Both the position numbers and the translations under genes were made by a program. From the NCBI RefSeq assembly GCF_902859625.1, contig NZ_CADIJX010000006.1, positions 272,802 through 336,801 of the forward strand: a stretch of 64,000 nucleotides of DNA, given 5' to 3'. The stretch is from Achromobacter pestifer (GTDB taxonomy: Bacteria; Pseudomonadota; Gammaproteobacteria; Burkholderiales; Burkholderiaceae_B). Positions within the stretch are counted from its first letter, which is position 1. Each line of letters begins with the position of its first letter. Positions 16,537-25,914 of the stretch are shown piece after piece. Under the pieces are notes generated by a model that was not told the origin of the DNA, did no database searches, and saw nothing but the letters and a program-made list of their open reading frames with translations.

Positions 16537-17445
16537 ATGTCCTATCTGTTCCCCCTGTTCGCCATTCTGTTCTGGGCGGGCAATGTCATCGTGTCAAAGA
16601 TGGCCGCCAGCGCCATCTCGCCCACGGCGATCACGTTCTACCGGCTGATCCTGGCGCTGTTCCTGATGGGCCTGTTCACGGCGCGTCCGGTTTGGCGCAA
16701 CCGCAAGACGATCTTGCGGCACTGGCCCAAGCTGGCGTTGTATGGCGCCTTGTCGTCGGCGGTGTTCCAGGCGCTGTCCTACCGCGCGGCCGAAACCACG
16801 ACCGCCACCAACATGGCCATCCTGACGGCGCTGATCCCCTTGCTGAGCATGCTGCTCAGTGTTGTCATTCTGCGCGACCCGCTGACCCTTGGCATGGCCG
16901 CGGGCGGGGTGATGTCGTTCCTGGGGCTGCTGTACCTGGTGGGGCAGGGCGACATGCTCAGCGTGTTCCAGCACGGCATGCACACGGGTGACGGGTTGAT
17001 GCTGCTGGCGGCCTTGTCCTATGCGCTGTACGGCGTGTTGCTGCGCCACTGGAAGGTGCCGGTTCCGGCCTGGCAGTCCACGTTCGTGCAGTCGATTTTT
17101 GCGTTGTTGTACATGTTGCCCTTGTACCTGCGCGTGCCGGCGGCGCAGGCCTCGCTGGATGTGAACACCATCCCGCTGATTCTCTACGCGGGCATCTTTT
17201 CGTCGGTGCTGCTGTCGTACTTGTGGATTGAAGGCGTGCATCGGCTCGGCCCCAACCAGTGCAGTATTTTCATCAACCTGCTGCCCTTGTTCACGGCGTT
17301 GGCGGCATTTGTCATGCTGCGCGAGCAGTTGCATGGTTATCACCTGCTGGGCGGTGCCGTGACCTTGGCGGGTGTGCTGTTGGCGCAGACCGTGCAGCGT
17401 CCCCTGTTCCGCCGCGCGCCAGCCCAGGCGCTGGGCGCCCGATAG
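16537..17445 (+). CDS. EamA/DMT-family transporter
   Basis: Inner-membrane protein of 302 residues with about ten hydrophobic segments arranged as two EamA repeats (first half ending near YLVGQGDML, second beginning near GLMLLAALSYALYGVLLRHW). The family exports amino acids and other metabolites; substrate unknown. It lies between a D-amino acid dehydrogenase and a proline dehydrogenase, so an amino-acid-related substrate is possible but unproven. The 183 bases upstream contain no recognisable operator. Confidence 0.85.
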   Translation: MSYLFPLFAILFWAGNVIVSKMAASAISPTAITFYRLILALFLMGLFTARPVWRNRKTILRHWPKLALYGALSSAVFQALSYRAAETTTATNMAILTALIPLLSMLLSVVILRDPLTLGMAAGGVMSFLGLLYLVGQGDMLSVFQHGMHTGDGLMLLAALSYALYGVLLRHWKVPVPAWQSTFVQSIFALLYMLPLYLRVPAAQASLDVNTIPLILYAGIFSSVLLSYLWIEGVHRLGPNQCSIFINLLPLFTALAAFVMLREQLHGYHLLGGAVTLAGVLLAQTVQRPLFRRAPAQALGAR

Positions 17446-17524
17446 GCACGGCTGGCGGGTTCACGGGCGTTCAAGACACGCAAGCGCCGCCACGCGATAG
17501 TGCAGCGCTTTAGCGGGAGCGCTC

Positions 17525-18484
17525 ATGAGCCTATTCCAAAGAACCACCATCGCGCTGGCGCGCAGCCCCACGATGGGCCGCGCGATGCGGGCGCTGGCCG
17601 CCCGGTCATCGCTGGCACGTCGTTTTGTCGGCGGCGCGGACGTCGATGCGGCGGTGCAGACCGCCTTAAGGCTGCGCGACGTGCATGGCATCCGGGCGTC
17701 GCTCTTCTATCTGGGCGAGTATGTGGCGGACCCCGTTGCCATCGAACACAACGTGGCCCAGGCCATCGATGCCTGCAACGCGCTTGGCAAGGCGGGGCTG
17801 GACGCACATGTGTCCGTCGACCCCACCGCCATCGGGTACATGGAGAGCGACGCGCGGGGCGCGGAAAATGCCCGGCGCATTGGCAACGCCTTGCGGCAAG
17901 CCGCGGGTGGCGGGCGCGACTGGATGGTCCTGGACATGGAAGACTCAGGCATTCGCGACCGCACCTGCGCGCTGCATCGGGACTTGCTGGAGGCGGGTCT
18001 GCCCGCAGGCCTGACCTTGCAGGCGCGGCGGCGGCGCACACCGGAAGATCTGGTCTGGGCGATTCAGCAGCGAACCTCGTTGCGGCTGGTGAAAGGGGCG
18101 TTCCCGGAACGGGCGCTTGACCACGCGGGCCGCGAACGCATTGATCAGGCCTATCTGGATGCGGCGTCCATCATGCTGTCGCGCGAGGCGCAAGAGTCCG
18201 GTTTCTACCCGGTCTTTGGCACGCACGATGACCGTCTGGCCGGCGCGATCATGGCACTGGCGCGCGCGCGCGGCTGGTCGCCGGACGCCTTTGAATTCGA
18301 GATGCTCTACGGCGTGCGCCCGGATTGGCAGTTGGCCCTGCGCGGCTTGGGCTATAACGTCAGGGTTTATCTTCCCTTCGGGGGCGACTGGTGGCCTTAC
18401 GCCATCCGCCGGGTGGGGGAAAATCCTCGTAATGCGTGGCTGCTGGCCCGTTCCCTGACCTCGGACGGGCGTTATTTCAGCTAA
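17525..18484 (+). CDS. Proline dehydrogenase family protein
   Basis: Monofunctional proline dehydrogenase-type flavoenzyme of 319 residues, comparable to bacterial stand-alone ProDH (about 300) and much shorter than PutA. The barrel shows LRLVKGAFPE, FGTHDDRL and FEFEMLYGVRPDWQ, the conserved lysine, histidine/aspartate and arginine motifs of the family. It should oxidise proline to pyrroline-5-carboxylate with FAD. No P5C dehydrogenase is nearby, so the product must be handled elsewhere. The downstream AraC gene may be co-transcribed. Confidence 0.88.
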   Translation: MSLFQRTTIALARSPTMGRAMRALAARSSLARRFVGGADVDAAVQTALRLRDVHGIRASLFYLGEYVADPVAIEHNVAQAIDACNALGKAGLDAHVSVDPTAIGYMESDARGAENARRIGNALRQAAGGGRDWMVLDMEDSGIRDRTCALHRDLLEAGLPAGLTLQARRRRTPEDLVWAIQQRTSLRLVKGAFPERALDHAGRERIDQAYLDAASIMLSREAQESGFYPVFGTHDDRLAGAIMALARARGWSPDAFEFEMLYGVRPDWQLALRGLGYNVRVYLPFGGDWWPYAIRRVGENPRNAWLLARSLTSDGRYFS

Positions 18485-18505
18485 GCGCACGCGCTTGAAG
18501 GCTTC

Positions 18506-19312
18506 ATGGCGGGTTCTCAACACATCTGGCATTGCGGCGCCGGCCTGCCCGGCGACGTGCTGATCGCGGAGTTGCGCGCGTATCGCTACGCGCCGCATTT
18601 CCACGACGCCTGGTCCATCGGTGCGATCGAACATGGCTGCTGCACGTTCACCGTCCATGGTGAGGCCCACGCGGCCAGCGCGGGCGATCTGGTTGTGATC
18701 GCGCCTGGACAAGTGCACACCGGCGGCACGTCCGCCGCGCCGCTGGCCTATCGCATGGCGTACATCGACGCCCAGTGGTTCGACGACCACGCGCACGCCT
18801 TGTTTGCCGGTGGAGCGCGATTGCCTGGGGCGGTCATCACGGCGCCCAGCCTTTGCGCGCAATGGTTGGCCGCGCTGACCCCGGATCCGATGCCTGACCC
18901 TGTGCGCCGCGAACGCCTTTCCGCCGCCTTGTTCGGCCTGCTGGCCGCGCATGCCGACGCGCCGGAACCGGCGTTGGCGGATGCGTCCGACGTCTGCGCC
19001 TTGCTGCGCGAGCGCATGGCGGCAGACCCGTCATGCGCGCTGGATTTGGAGGCGCTGGCGCAATCGCAGGGCCGCCATCGCACGACGCTGGTCAAGCAGT
19101 TTGCCCGCCGCTATGGCTTGCCGCCCCAAGCCTGGCTGCGCAATTGGCGGGTGGCGCGCGCCCGGACGCTGCTGCGTGGCGGGTTGCCACTGGCGCAGGC
19201 TGCCCACGCGGTGGGATTTGCGGATCAGGCTCATCTGACCCGCGTCTTCAAGCAGGTTTACGGCAGCACGCCGGGCGTGCTTCAACGGGCAGGCGCATCC
19301 CACACGTTGTGA
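18506..19312 (+). CDS. AraC-family transcriptional regulator
   Basis: Regulator of 268 residues. An N-terminal cupin-like sensor (HFHDAWSIGAIEHG, GDLVVIAPGQVHTG) is followed by a C-terminal double helix-turn-helix domain (LEALAQSQGRHRTTLVKQF, AHAVGFADQAHLTRVFKQVYG). It starts 21 bases after the proline dehydrogenase gene and could be co-transcribed with it. Its 3' end overlaps the convergent oxidoreductase gene by 31 bases. Effector unknown. Confidence 0.88.
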   Translation: MAGSQHIWHCGAGLPGDVLIAELRAYRYAPHFHDAWSIGAIEHGCCTFTVHGEAHAASAGDLVVIAPGQVHTGGTSAAPLAYRMAYIDAQWFDDHAHALFAGGARLPGAVITAPSLCAQWLAALTPDPMPDPVRRERLSAALFGLLAAHADAPEPALADASDVCALLRERMAADPSCALDLEALAQSQGRHRTTLVKQFARRYGLPPQAWLRNWRVARARTLLRGGLPLAQAAHAVGFADQAHLTRVFKQVYGSTPGVLQRAGASHTL

Positions 19313-19938
19313 GCGCGGGGCGTTTCCACTCGGTAGTCCGAGTATTTCCGCGTGAAGAAGGCGCCGCCCAACCGTTCCGCCGCCAGCAGGGGCTGGCTGG
19401 GATCCGCCGCGACTTCCCCGCGCTTATTGCCCGCCCCATGCACATAGCCGACAAAGTCGGAATGTGTGTAGCGCGCGTATTCCTGCACCTGATGCACGAT
19501 GCCCAGCGCCGCGCCAGGATAGGTTTCCTCGGACGCGACCGTCAGGCCCAGCCGTTTGCCGGTCATCGCAGCCTTGACCCGTTCCGGTTCAGGGCCCGAT
19601 CCGGCGTAGTGGCTGAAAGAACGGTCGAAGAATGCCTTGGTCTGCGCCGACATCCCATACCAATAGATCGGCGTGCAGATCAGGACGCCATCGGCGGGCA
19701 GGAAATGCTCCAGGAACAATTCACCGTAGCGGTCGGTGGGCGCGGACCCATGCCGCAGATCGGGCAGGAAGCCCTGGATGTAATCGTCCAGGAACAGCAG
19801 GGCGGTGGAGGCGCCTGCGTCGTGGGCGCCGCGTTGCGCGGCCGCCGCCAGCGCGGCGCTGTTGCCGTCGCGCCGGGGGCTGCCCACCAGAATCAGCAAG
19901 TTTTTTTGGTGATGAGTTGAATTCATGTTTTGTTCCAT
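19282..19938 (-). CDS. Flavodoxin-fold NAD(P)H-dependent FMN reductase
   Basis: Protein of 218 residues with a flavodoxin-like fold: LLILVGSPRRDGNSAAL binds the FMN phosphate and GVLICTPIYWYGMSAQTKAFFDR is the second flavin loop. Such enzymes reduce FMN, quinones or iron chelates. It is divergent from the LysR gene at 20068, which probably controls it. I took the ATG at 19938, preceded by AAGAA; an ATG at 19926 is also possible. Confidence 0.82.
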   Translation of the reverse strand: MEQNMNSTHHQKNLLILVGSPRRDGNSAALAAAAQRGAHDAGASTALLFLDDYIQGFLPDLRHGSAPTDRYGELFLEHFLPADGVLICTPIYWYGMSAQTKAFFDRSFSHYAGSGPEPERVKAAMTGKRLGLTVASEETYPGAALGIVHQVQEYARYTHSDFVGYVHGAGNKRGEVAADPSQPLLAAERLGGAFFTRKYSDYRVETPRAHNVWDAPAR

Positions 19939-20039
19939 GGTTCTTGATCGCTACGCATGACACGGGTTCCGCCATGCTTGGTATCCAATGTAGGGAGATG
20001 GGGACCAGGCGACAAATGAAGATTCCTTGTTTAAGATGA

Positions 20040-20056
20040 ATTCATTTCATGTGAAT
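20040..20056 (+). promoter_or_regulatory. Candidate LysR operator ATTCA-N7-TGAAT
   Basis: Inverted repeat ATTCA (20040-20044) and TGAAT (20052-20056) separated by seven bases, 11 bases before the LysR start codon and in the gap shared with the divergent FMN reductase gene. Size and placement suit an autoregulatory LysR-type site, but this is pattern only. Confidence 0.35.
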
Positions 20057-20067
20057 GGTGAAGCCTC

Positions 20068-20952
20068 ATGTTTGCCTCGCTTCCCGTCACGGCGTTGCGC
20101 GCGTTTGAAGCCGCAGCCCGGTTGCGCAGTTTCAAACTGGCCGCCGCCGAGCTCGCCGTGACACCCACTGCGGTATCGCATCAGATCAAGACGTTGGAAC
20201 GTCAGGCGGGGTTCGCGCTGTTTGATCGTGTGCCGCGCGGCGTGCGGTTGACCGACAAAGGCGCGCGCCTGTTTGTCAGCGTGCATGGCGCGTTGCTGGA
20301 CGTTGCCCAGACCTTGGACGCCTTGCGGCCAGCGCCGGCATCGGGGGCGCTGACGGTATCCACCACGCATTCCTTCGCGGCGCTCTGGCTGGTGCCCAGG
20401 CTGGGCCGTTTTTACGAGGCCTACCCGCAATATCAGCTGCGCCTGAACGCCAGTGCCGATGCCATTGATCTGTTGCAGGATGCCAGCGTGGATGTGGCGA
20501 TTCGGTACAGCCTGCATGCCTATCCCGCTTTGCACACCGCCTGCAAGCTGCCCGAATGGTTTGGCGTGTACGGTGCGCCCTCGATGATTGCGCGGGCGGG
20601 AAAACATGCGCCGGCGCTGGTGACGGTGCGTTGGCGCGATTCCCAGCTGTATGAGCAGGGCTGGCAGGCGTGGTGCGTAGCGGCGCGGTTGCCAGCGTGG
20701 CGCAAGCCCGCCGCCGTGCATGCCTACACGGAAGAGCACTACGCGCTACAGGCCGCCATTGCCGGCCAGGGCCTGGTGCTGGCCAGTTCCGTCATGGTGT
20801 CGGACAGCGTGGCCGCGGGCACGCTGGCGGCCTATCGGCCCAACGTGCGGGTGGCTGGGTCGGCCTATGCCGCGTTGTGTGCGCCGGGCCGCGAACGCCA
20901 TCCGCCGGTCAGGGCATTTCTGGACTGGCTCGGCCGGGAGTTCCAGGCGTAG
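20068..20952 (+). CDS. LysR-family regulator (GcvA-like)
   Basis: Regulator of 294 residues. The N-terminal helix-turn-helix (LRAFEAAARLRSFKLAAAELAVTPTAVSHQIK) and FDRVPRGVRLTDKG are typical of the GcvA/AmpR branch, followed by a substrate-binding effector domain. It is divergent from the FMN reductase gene, its likely target. Its 3' end overlaps the convergent MFS gene by 44 bases. Confidence 0.88.
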   Translation: MFASLPVTALRAFEAAARLRSFKLAAAELAVTPTAVSHQIKTLERQAGFALFDRVPRGVRLTDKGARLFVSVHGALLDVAQTLDALRPAPASGALTVSTTHSFAALWLVPRLGRFYEAYPQYQLRLNASADAIDLLQDASVDVAIRYSLHAYPALHTACKLPEWFGVYGAPSMIARAGKHAPALVTVRWRDSQLYEQGWQAWCVAARLPAWRKPAAVHAYTEEHYALQAAIAGQGLVLASSVMVSDSVAAGTLAAYRPNVRVAGSAYAALCAPGRERHPPVRAFLDWLGREFQA

Positions 20953-22231
20953 TGCTGATGCCATGCCAGTCCGTCCGAAGGGCCAAGGGTCCAGGCAGCA
21001 GAGGCAGCGCCACCAGCATGCACAGGCCGGCGAGCACCCAGGTCAATGGCCAAGAGCCTGCCGCGACCACATGCGGGATGGCCAGCGGGGTCAGGAACAA
21101 GCCCAGGTAGACGCAGCTGTTGGCCATGCCCAGCGCCGTGCCCGCGCGCGACGCCCCGGCCAAGGTCGCCAGTTCGGTGTAGGCCACGCCATGCCATGCG
21201 GACGCGCAGATGCCCGCCGCCGCCAGCAGACCGCCCGTGGCCAGCACCGCGCCTGGGGTAGCCGGTGCGTCACTGACCACCCAGCCCACCGTGCCCAGTG
21301 TTGCGAACAATAGAAAACTCAGCCACGCGCAGCGGCGTAGAAAAGAGCGCCGGTTGCCGTGACGATCCGTCCATCGGCCACTTGCGATCCGTGCCACCAT
21401 GGCGCCCAGTTGCACTGCGACCATCACGCCGGTCAGGGTGCCGATGCCGGCCTGGCTGAAGTCGTGCAGGAAGACGGTGGCGAACGTCAGCACCGCGAAT
21501 TGCGGGCAGCACATGATGCCGATGGCCAGCGCAGCCCGCCAGGCACGGGCATCCCGTAACGGCGAGGCCCCCGCGTGGCCAGGGTTCGACGGCGCGCAGC
21601 GGACATGCGGGGGTTCCCGCAACCAGCATGCGGCAAGGGCGACGGCCATCCCGCATAGCAGGCTCAGCACGCCAAAGACCGCTCCGAACCCCGCGTGCGC
21701 CGCCAGCCATGGCAGCAGCAGGGCGCCCGCGCCACCGCCCAGCGGCACGGCGGTTTGCCGGATGCTCATCGCCAGGCCGCGCTCGCCTTCGTCGAACCAG
21801 GCCATGACCGCCCGGCCGCTGGCGCCGTTGACGCTTCCGCCCAGGATGCCGACCAGGATCAGGCCCAGCGCCAGCAGTCCCAGGCTGGGTGTGGCGCCGG
21901 ACGTGGGCACCGCGAAAGCGCTCATCCAGGCCAGCGCCGCCGCCGTGGTGCCCAGGCCGGTCAGGAGCACCGGGCGGTCGCCCCAGCGATCCGTCAACAT
22001 GCCCCAGGGCAATTCAAACAGCGCCACGCCCAACCCCATCAGCCCCAGCGCCAGGCCCAATTGGTCATTGTTCAACTGATAGCCTGAACGCATGAACACG
22101 GCGGTGGTGGGCAGGCCTGCCGCCGCGGCAGAGAACGCGGCATTGGCGGCCACACCCACCGTCAGCACTTTCCAACGATGGGTCGGGCGTTCGGCAAACG
22201 CAGGCGTCGCCAGGGTGGGAGATAGGGACAT
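20909..22231 (-). CDS. Major facilitator superfamily transporter
   Basis: Inner-membrane transporter of 440 residues with about twelve hydrophobic segments. MLTDRWGDRPVLL after the second segment is the MFS loop motif (G/D-R-x-G-R-R variant), repeated weakly as ASGRWTDRHGNRRSF in the second half. Substrate unknown. It is divergent from the LysR gene at 22340, which probably controls it. Confidence 0.85.
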   Translation of the reverse strand: MSLSPTLATPAFAERPTHRWKVLTVGVAANAAFSAAAAGLPTTAVFMRSGYQLNNDQLGLALGLMGLGVALFELPWGMLTDRWGDRPVLLTGLGTTAAALAWMSAFAVPTSGATPSLGLLALGLILVGILGGSVNGASGRAVMAWFDEGERGLAMSIRQTAVPLGGGAGALLLPWLAAHAGFGAVFGVLSLLCGMAVALAACWLREPPHVRCAPSNPGHAGASPLRDARAWRAALAIGIMCCPQFAVLTFATVFLHDFSQAGIGTLTGVMVAVQLGAMVARIASGRWTDRHGNRRSFLRRCAWLSFLLFATLGTVGWVVSDAPATPGAVLATGGLLAAAGICASAWHGVAYTELATLAGASRAGTALGMANSCVYLGLFLTPLAIPHVVAAGSWPLTWVLAGLCMLVALPLLPGPLALRTDWHGISTTPGTPGRASPEMP

Positions 22232-22339
22232 GCTGGGCTCCGGAGGTCATCAAGAAAAGTCCAAGCCAGTCTGCGCTTCTGCTATCGTTCTGAAAATCAG
22301 GAAATTTTGGTTTAACTGTTTTGAATATCAGGACTGTTC

Positions 22340-23248
22340 ATGCGACCGGTCACCTTTGACCTTGATGTGCTGCGCAGCTTCGTTGCCGGGGTCGACCTGG
22401 GCAGCTTCGGGCGTGCCGCGGATCGTCTTGGCCGGTCCACCTCCGCCGTCAGCGCTCAGCTGAAAAAGCTGGAGGAGCAGGCCGGTGTGCCGCTGCTACG
22501 CAAGGAAGGACGCGGCCTGGCGCTGACCGATGCTGGCGAGACCATGCTGGCTTACGCGCGCCGGCTGCTGGAGTTGAACGATCAGGCCTCGCGTGCGGTG
22601 CGTGGCGTTGAACTTCAGGGGCAGGTGCGCCTGGGATTGCAGGAAGACTTTGGCGAAATGCTGCTGCCGCAGGTGTTGGGGCAGTTTTCGCGGGCGCATC
22701 CCAAGGTCAGAATCGAGGCGCGCGTCGCACGCAACGCGGATCTGCTGGAGCGCATTGCGGTGGGGCAGTTGGATCTGGCGCTGGCCTGGGACCACGATGT
22801 GCGCTTGCCGCTTGGCCAGCGCCTGCTGGAACTGCCGATGTGCTGGATCGGCCCGGCGCAGCCCCCGCCGTCCGTGTTCAATGACGACGGCGAGGTGCCG
22901 CTGGTGGGATTCGAGGCGCCTTGCCTGTTCCGGGGGTGTGCGACGGAAGCGCTGGACCGTGCGAATTTGCCTTGGCGGATTGCCTTCACCAGCCCCAGCC
23001 TGGCAGGGTTGTGGGCCGCGGTATCCGCTGGCTTGGGACTGACGGTGCGCACGTCGTTGGCGCTGCCCGCCGCCGTGCGTGCGTTGGCGCCGGGAGAGCA
23101 GGGCTTGCCCGACCTGCCATCGATTTCGCTTTCCTTGTACCGCGCCCAGGCCCAGCCGGATGCCGCTGTCGCCGCCTTGGCCGATATCGTGCGGCAGTGC
23201 ATTCACGACAGTGCCGCCGGACGCTTGGGTTGGAGATCCGCGCCGTGA
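22340..23248 (+). CDS. LysR-family regulator
   Basis: Regulator of 302 residues with an N-terminal helix-turn-helix (LRSFVAGVDLGSFGRAADRLGRSTSAVSAQLK) and a LysR effector domain. It is transcribed away from the MFS gene across a 108-base gap that contains two ATCAGGA repeats (around 22297 and 22328), suitable as half-sites. The stop overlaps the GTG of the next LysR gene. Confidence 0.88.
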   Translation: MRPVTFDLDVLRSFVAGVDLGSFGRAADRLGRSTSAVSAQLKKLEEQAGVPLLRKEGRGLALTDAGETMLAYARRLLELNDQASRAVRGVELQGQVRLGLQEDFGEMLLPQVLGQFSRAHPKVRIEARVARNADLLERIAVGQLDLALAWDHDVRLPLGQRLLELPMCWIGPAQPPPSVFNDDGEVPLVGFEAPCLFRGCATEALDRANLPWRIAFTSPSLAGLWAAVSAGLGLTVRTSLALPAAVRALAPGEQGLPDLPSISLSLYRAQAQPDAAVAALADIVRQCIHDSAAGRLGWRSAP

Positions 23249-24150
23249 ATCGATTCCATGAAATGGCCGTGTTCCTGGCCGTGGCCGAAACCCAGGGCTT
23301 TGCCGCCGCTGCCCGGCGGCTGGAGATGTCCGCGCCCACGGTGACGCGCAGCGTCGCGGCGCTGGAGCGCCGCTTGGGCGCCTTGCTGCTGGTTCGCACG
23401 ACCCGTAGCTTGAGGTTGACCGAAGCCGGCGAGCGCTACGCCGCCGATTGCCGCCGCATTCTGGAAGACGTGGAACAGGCCGACGATGCCGCCGCCGGCG
23501 TGATGGCCGCGCCGCGCGGCGCGCTCAGCATCACGGCACCTGCGTTTTTTGGTGAATTGCACGTGATGCCGGTCGTACTGGGCTACCTGCGCGCGCATCG
23601 CGACGTGTCGGTGCGCACCTTGCTGGTGGATCGCGTCGTGAACCTGCTGGACGAAGGCGTGGACGTGGCCGTGCGCATTGGCGCCTTGCCGGATTCGACG
23701 CTGACGGCGGTTCCCGTGGGGCAGGTGCGCCGCGTGGTCTGCGCCACGCCCGGCTTTCTGCGCCAGCATGGGGAACCCAAGGATCTGGACGCGCTGCCGG
23801 GCTTTTGCACGATCACCGCAGCCATGGAGGGGCGCGGCGCGCAATGGCGTTTTCAGCAAGACGGCCAGCCCAGGCGGCTGAACGTGCAATCGCAGCTGAC
23901 CGTGACGTCATTCCAGGCCGCGGTGCTGGCGGCTTGCGAGGGCTGGGGGCTGACGCAGGTCGTGTCCTATCAGGTGGCCCGGCATCTGGCCAGCGGCGCC
24001 TTGCAGGTTGTGCTGCGTGACTTTGAACTGCCTCCGTTGCCGGTGCACGTGGTGTATCCCGAGGGCCGCCGCAGTTCGGCCAAGGTACGCAGCTTCGTCG
24101 AATTCTGCGTTGAAGCGCTGCGCCGCGACCTGGCTACGCTGCCGGGCTGA
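23245..24150 (+). CDS. LysR-family regulator, GTG start overlapping the preceding LysR
   Basis: Regulator of 301 residues beginning at GTG (GTGA overlap with the previous gene). MNRFHEMAVFLAVAETQGFAAAARRL and a TLTAVPVGQVRRVVCATP effector-domain segment put it in the common DNA-binding LysR branch that represses quinone or aldehyde reductases. A much longer frame starting at 22921 only reads through the previous gene out of frame. It precedes a glutathione transferase and a PPOX flavoprotein, plausible targets. Confidence 0.88.
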   Translation: MNRFHEMAVFLAVAETQGFAAAARRLEMSAPTVTRSVAALERRLGALLLVRTTRSLRLTEAGERYAADCRRILEDVEQADDAAAGVMAAPRGALSITAPAFFGELHVMPVVLGYLRAHRDVSVRTLLVDRVVNLLDEGVDVAVRIGALPDSTLTAVPVGQVRRVVCATPGFLRQHGEPKDLDALPGFCTITAAMEGRGAQWRFQQDGQPRRLNVQSQLTVTSFQAAVLAACEGWGLTQVVSYQVARHLASGALQVVLRDFELPPLPVHVVYPEGRRSSAKVRSFVEFCVEALRRDLATLPG

Positions 24151-24269
24151 TCCGGCGTTTTGCCGGGGTTTCTTTCACGGCGCGCAAGAGTGTCTTGCCG
24201 GCGGTGGCGGTTCTCGTTCGGCGCGGATCGGACCAAGATGGAGGCCTGTTCATCCCCTTGGGAACTCGC

Positions 24270-24899
24270 ATGACCACCGCCGCTTTGACCTTCTACAGCT
24301 TCCCCCTGTCCGGCCACGCGCATCGCGTCGCGCTGATGCTGTCCCTTCTGGATGTGGCGCACCGCCGCGTTGACGTGGATCTGCGCCAGGCGGAGCAGAA
24401 GCGTCCCGAATTTCTGGCAATGAACGTGTTCGGCCAGGTGCCCGTCATCGATGACGACGGCGTGGTGGTGGCGGATTCCAATGCCATCCTCGTCTATCTG
24501 GCCAAACGCTATGGGGGCGGGGCCTGGTTGCCCGAGGATCCGGTGGGCGCAGCGCGCGTGCAACGCTGGTTGTCGGTGGCGGCGGGCCCGTTGGCAAATG
24601 GCCCGGCGGCGGCCAGGCTGGTGACGGTGTTCGGAGCCTCCTATGACGTGAACGCCACGTTGGCGCGCGCCCATGGTTTGCTGGGTGTGATGGACAGTGA
24701 ATTGGGTCAGCGGGATTTCCTGGCGGATAGCGCGCCGACGATCGCCGACATTGCCTGCTACGCCTACGTGGCCCATGCGCCCGAAGGCAATGTGTCCTTG
24801 GCGGATTACCCGCATGTCCGCGCCTGGCTGGCGCGCATTGAAAGCCTGCCGCGCTTTGTGCCCATGGCCAGCACCCCCGCGGGGTTGCTGGCCGCTTGA
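24270..24899 (+). CDS. Glutathione S-transferase
   Basis: Cytoplasmic transferase of 209 residues. The N-terminal thioredoxin-like domain has FYSFPLSGHAHRVALML and NVFGQVPVIDDDGVVVADSNAILVYLA, including the cis-proline and the glutathione-binding Asp-Ser (ADSNAI). The C-terminal helical domain has PTIADIACYAY. Expected to conjugate glutathione to electrophiles. It is followed 31 bases later by the PPOX-family gene. Confidence 0.9.
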   Translation: MTTAALTFYSFPLSGHAHRVALMLSLLDVAHRRVDVDLRQAEQKRPEFLAMNVFGQVPVIDDDGVVVADSNAILVYLAKRYGGGAWLPEDPVGAARVQRWLSVAAGPLANGPAAARLVTVFGASYDVNATLARAHGLLGVMDSELGQRDFLADSAPTIADIACYAYVAHAPEGNVSLADYPHVRAWLARIESLPRFVPMASTPAGLLAA

Positions 24900-24930
24900 A
24901 CGCCGATGCCGTGCCGGCAAGGAGTGCATC

Positions 24931-25902
24931 ATGAATCCATTCGATCCCGTCACCAGCAAACCGCCCTGGCATGCCGGCGAACGGCTGTTGCAGACGCACG
25001 TTGGCATGGCGGAGCGCATGGCGCAGATTGGCCCCAAGGTCATGCGGGATTACATGCCGGACCAGCACCGCGAGTTCTTCGCCCAGCTGCCTTTCCTGGT
25101 GATGGGGACGGTGGACGGCCAAGGCGATCCGTGGGCGGGCGTGCTGGAAGGGCTGCCGGGGTTCGCCATGTCGCCAGACCCGCATACCTTGCGCGTGGCG
25201 GCCATGCCGGACGCCGATGATCCGCTGCGCGCCGGGCTGGGCCCGGACCAGGCCGTGGGACTGCTGGGAATCGAACTGCACACGCGGCGCCGCAACCGCA
25301 TGAACGGCCGGATCGCGGCGTGGGATGGCAAGCGCTTTGACGTCGCCGTGGCGCAATCCTTTGGCAATTGCCCGCAGTACATCCAGACGCGCGATTTCCA
25401 TTTTTCACGCTCGCCTTCTTTGCGTTTTGCCGCTGCGCCGCGTGAACGCGACGGGTTGGACGACGCCGCGCGCGCCTTGATCGCGGCGTCCGACACCTTT
25501 TTCGTTGCGAGTTACGTGGACGGCGACGAGCGCGGCGGCCGTGCGGTGGACGTGTCCCATCGCGGGGGCAGGCCGGGGTTCGTGCGCGTGGACGACAATG
25601 TGCTGACCATCCCCGATTTCTCGGGCAATCGCTTCTTCAATACCCTGGGCAATCTCGTGGCCAATCCGCGTGCCGGCTTGGTCTTCATCGATTTTGCCCG
25701 GGGCGATGTCTTGCAACTGTCGGGACGGGCACAAGTGCTTCTGGATAGCCCGGAGATCGACACGTTCGCGGGGGCGGAACGCCTGTGGCGCGTCGAGGTG
25801 CAGCGCGTCGTCTGGCGGCCGGGCGCGTTGGCGCTGCGTTGGCAGTTTGAGGCGTACTCGCCCACGTCGCTGGCGACGGGGCAGTGGCCCGCGGCCGCCT
25901 AG
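24931..25902 (+). CDS. Pyridoxamine 5'-phosphate oxidase-family flavoprotein
   Basis: Protein of 323 residues with a split-barrel FMN-binding domain in its second half (GRPGFVRVDDNVLTIPDFSGNRFFNTLGNL, then ARAGLVFIDF-type segment). The family includes flavin-dependent reductases that pair with GST genes; the actual substrate is unknown. AAGGAG at 24919-24924 fixes the ATG at 24931; the longer frame from 24697 overlaps the GST gene. Confidence 0.8.
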   Translation: MNPFDPVTSKPPWHAGERLLQTHVGMAERMAQIGPKVMRDYMPDQHREFFAQLPFLVMGTVDGQGDPWAGVLEGLPGFAMSPDPHTLRVAAMPDADDPLRAGLGPDQAVGLLGIELHTRRRNRMNGRIAAWDGKRFDVAVAQSFGNCPQYIQTRDFHFSRSPSLRFAAAPRERDGLDDAARALIAASDTFFVASYVDGDERGGRAVDVSHRGGRPGFVRVDDNVLTIPDFSGNRFFNTLGNLVANPRAGLVFIDFARGDVLQLSGRAQVLLDSPEIDTFAGAERLWRVEVQRVVWRPGALALRWQFEAYSPTSLATGQWPAAA

Positions 25903-25914
25903 GGCTGGTTCACC

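Noticed and set aside
22921..23244. N-terminal extension of the second LysR gene
   Set aside because: The extension overlaps the previous LysR gene out of frame. The GTG at 23245 begins exactly at the conserved LysR N-terminus.
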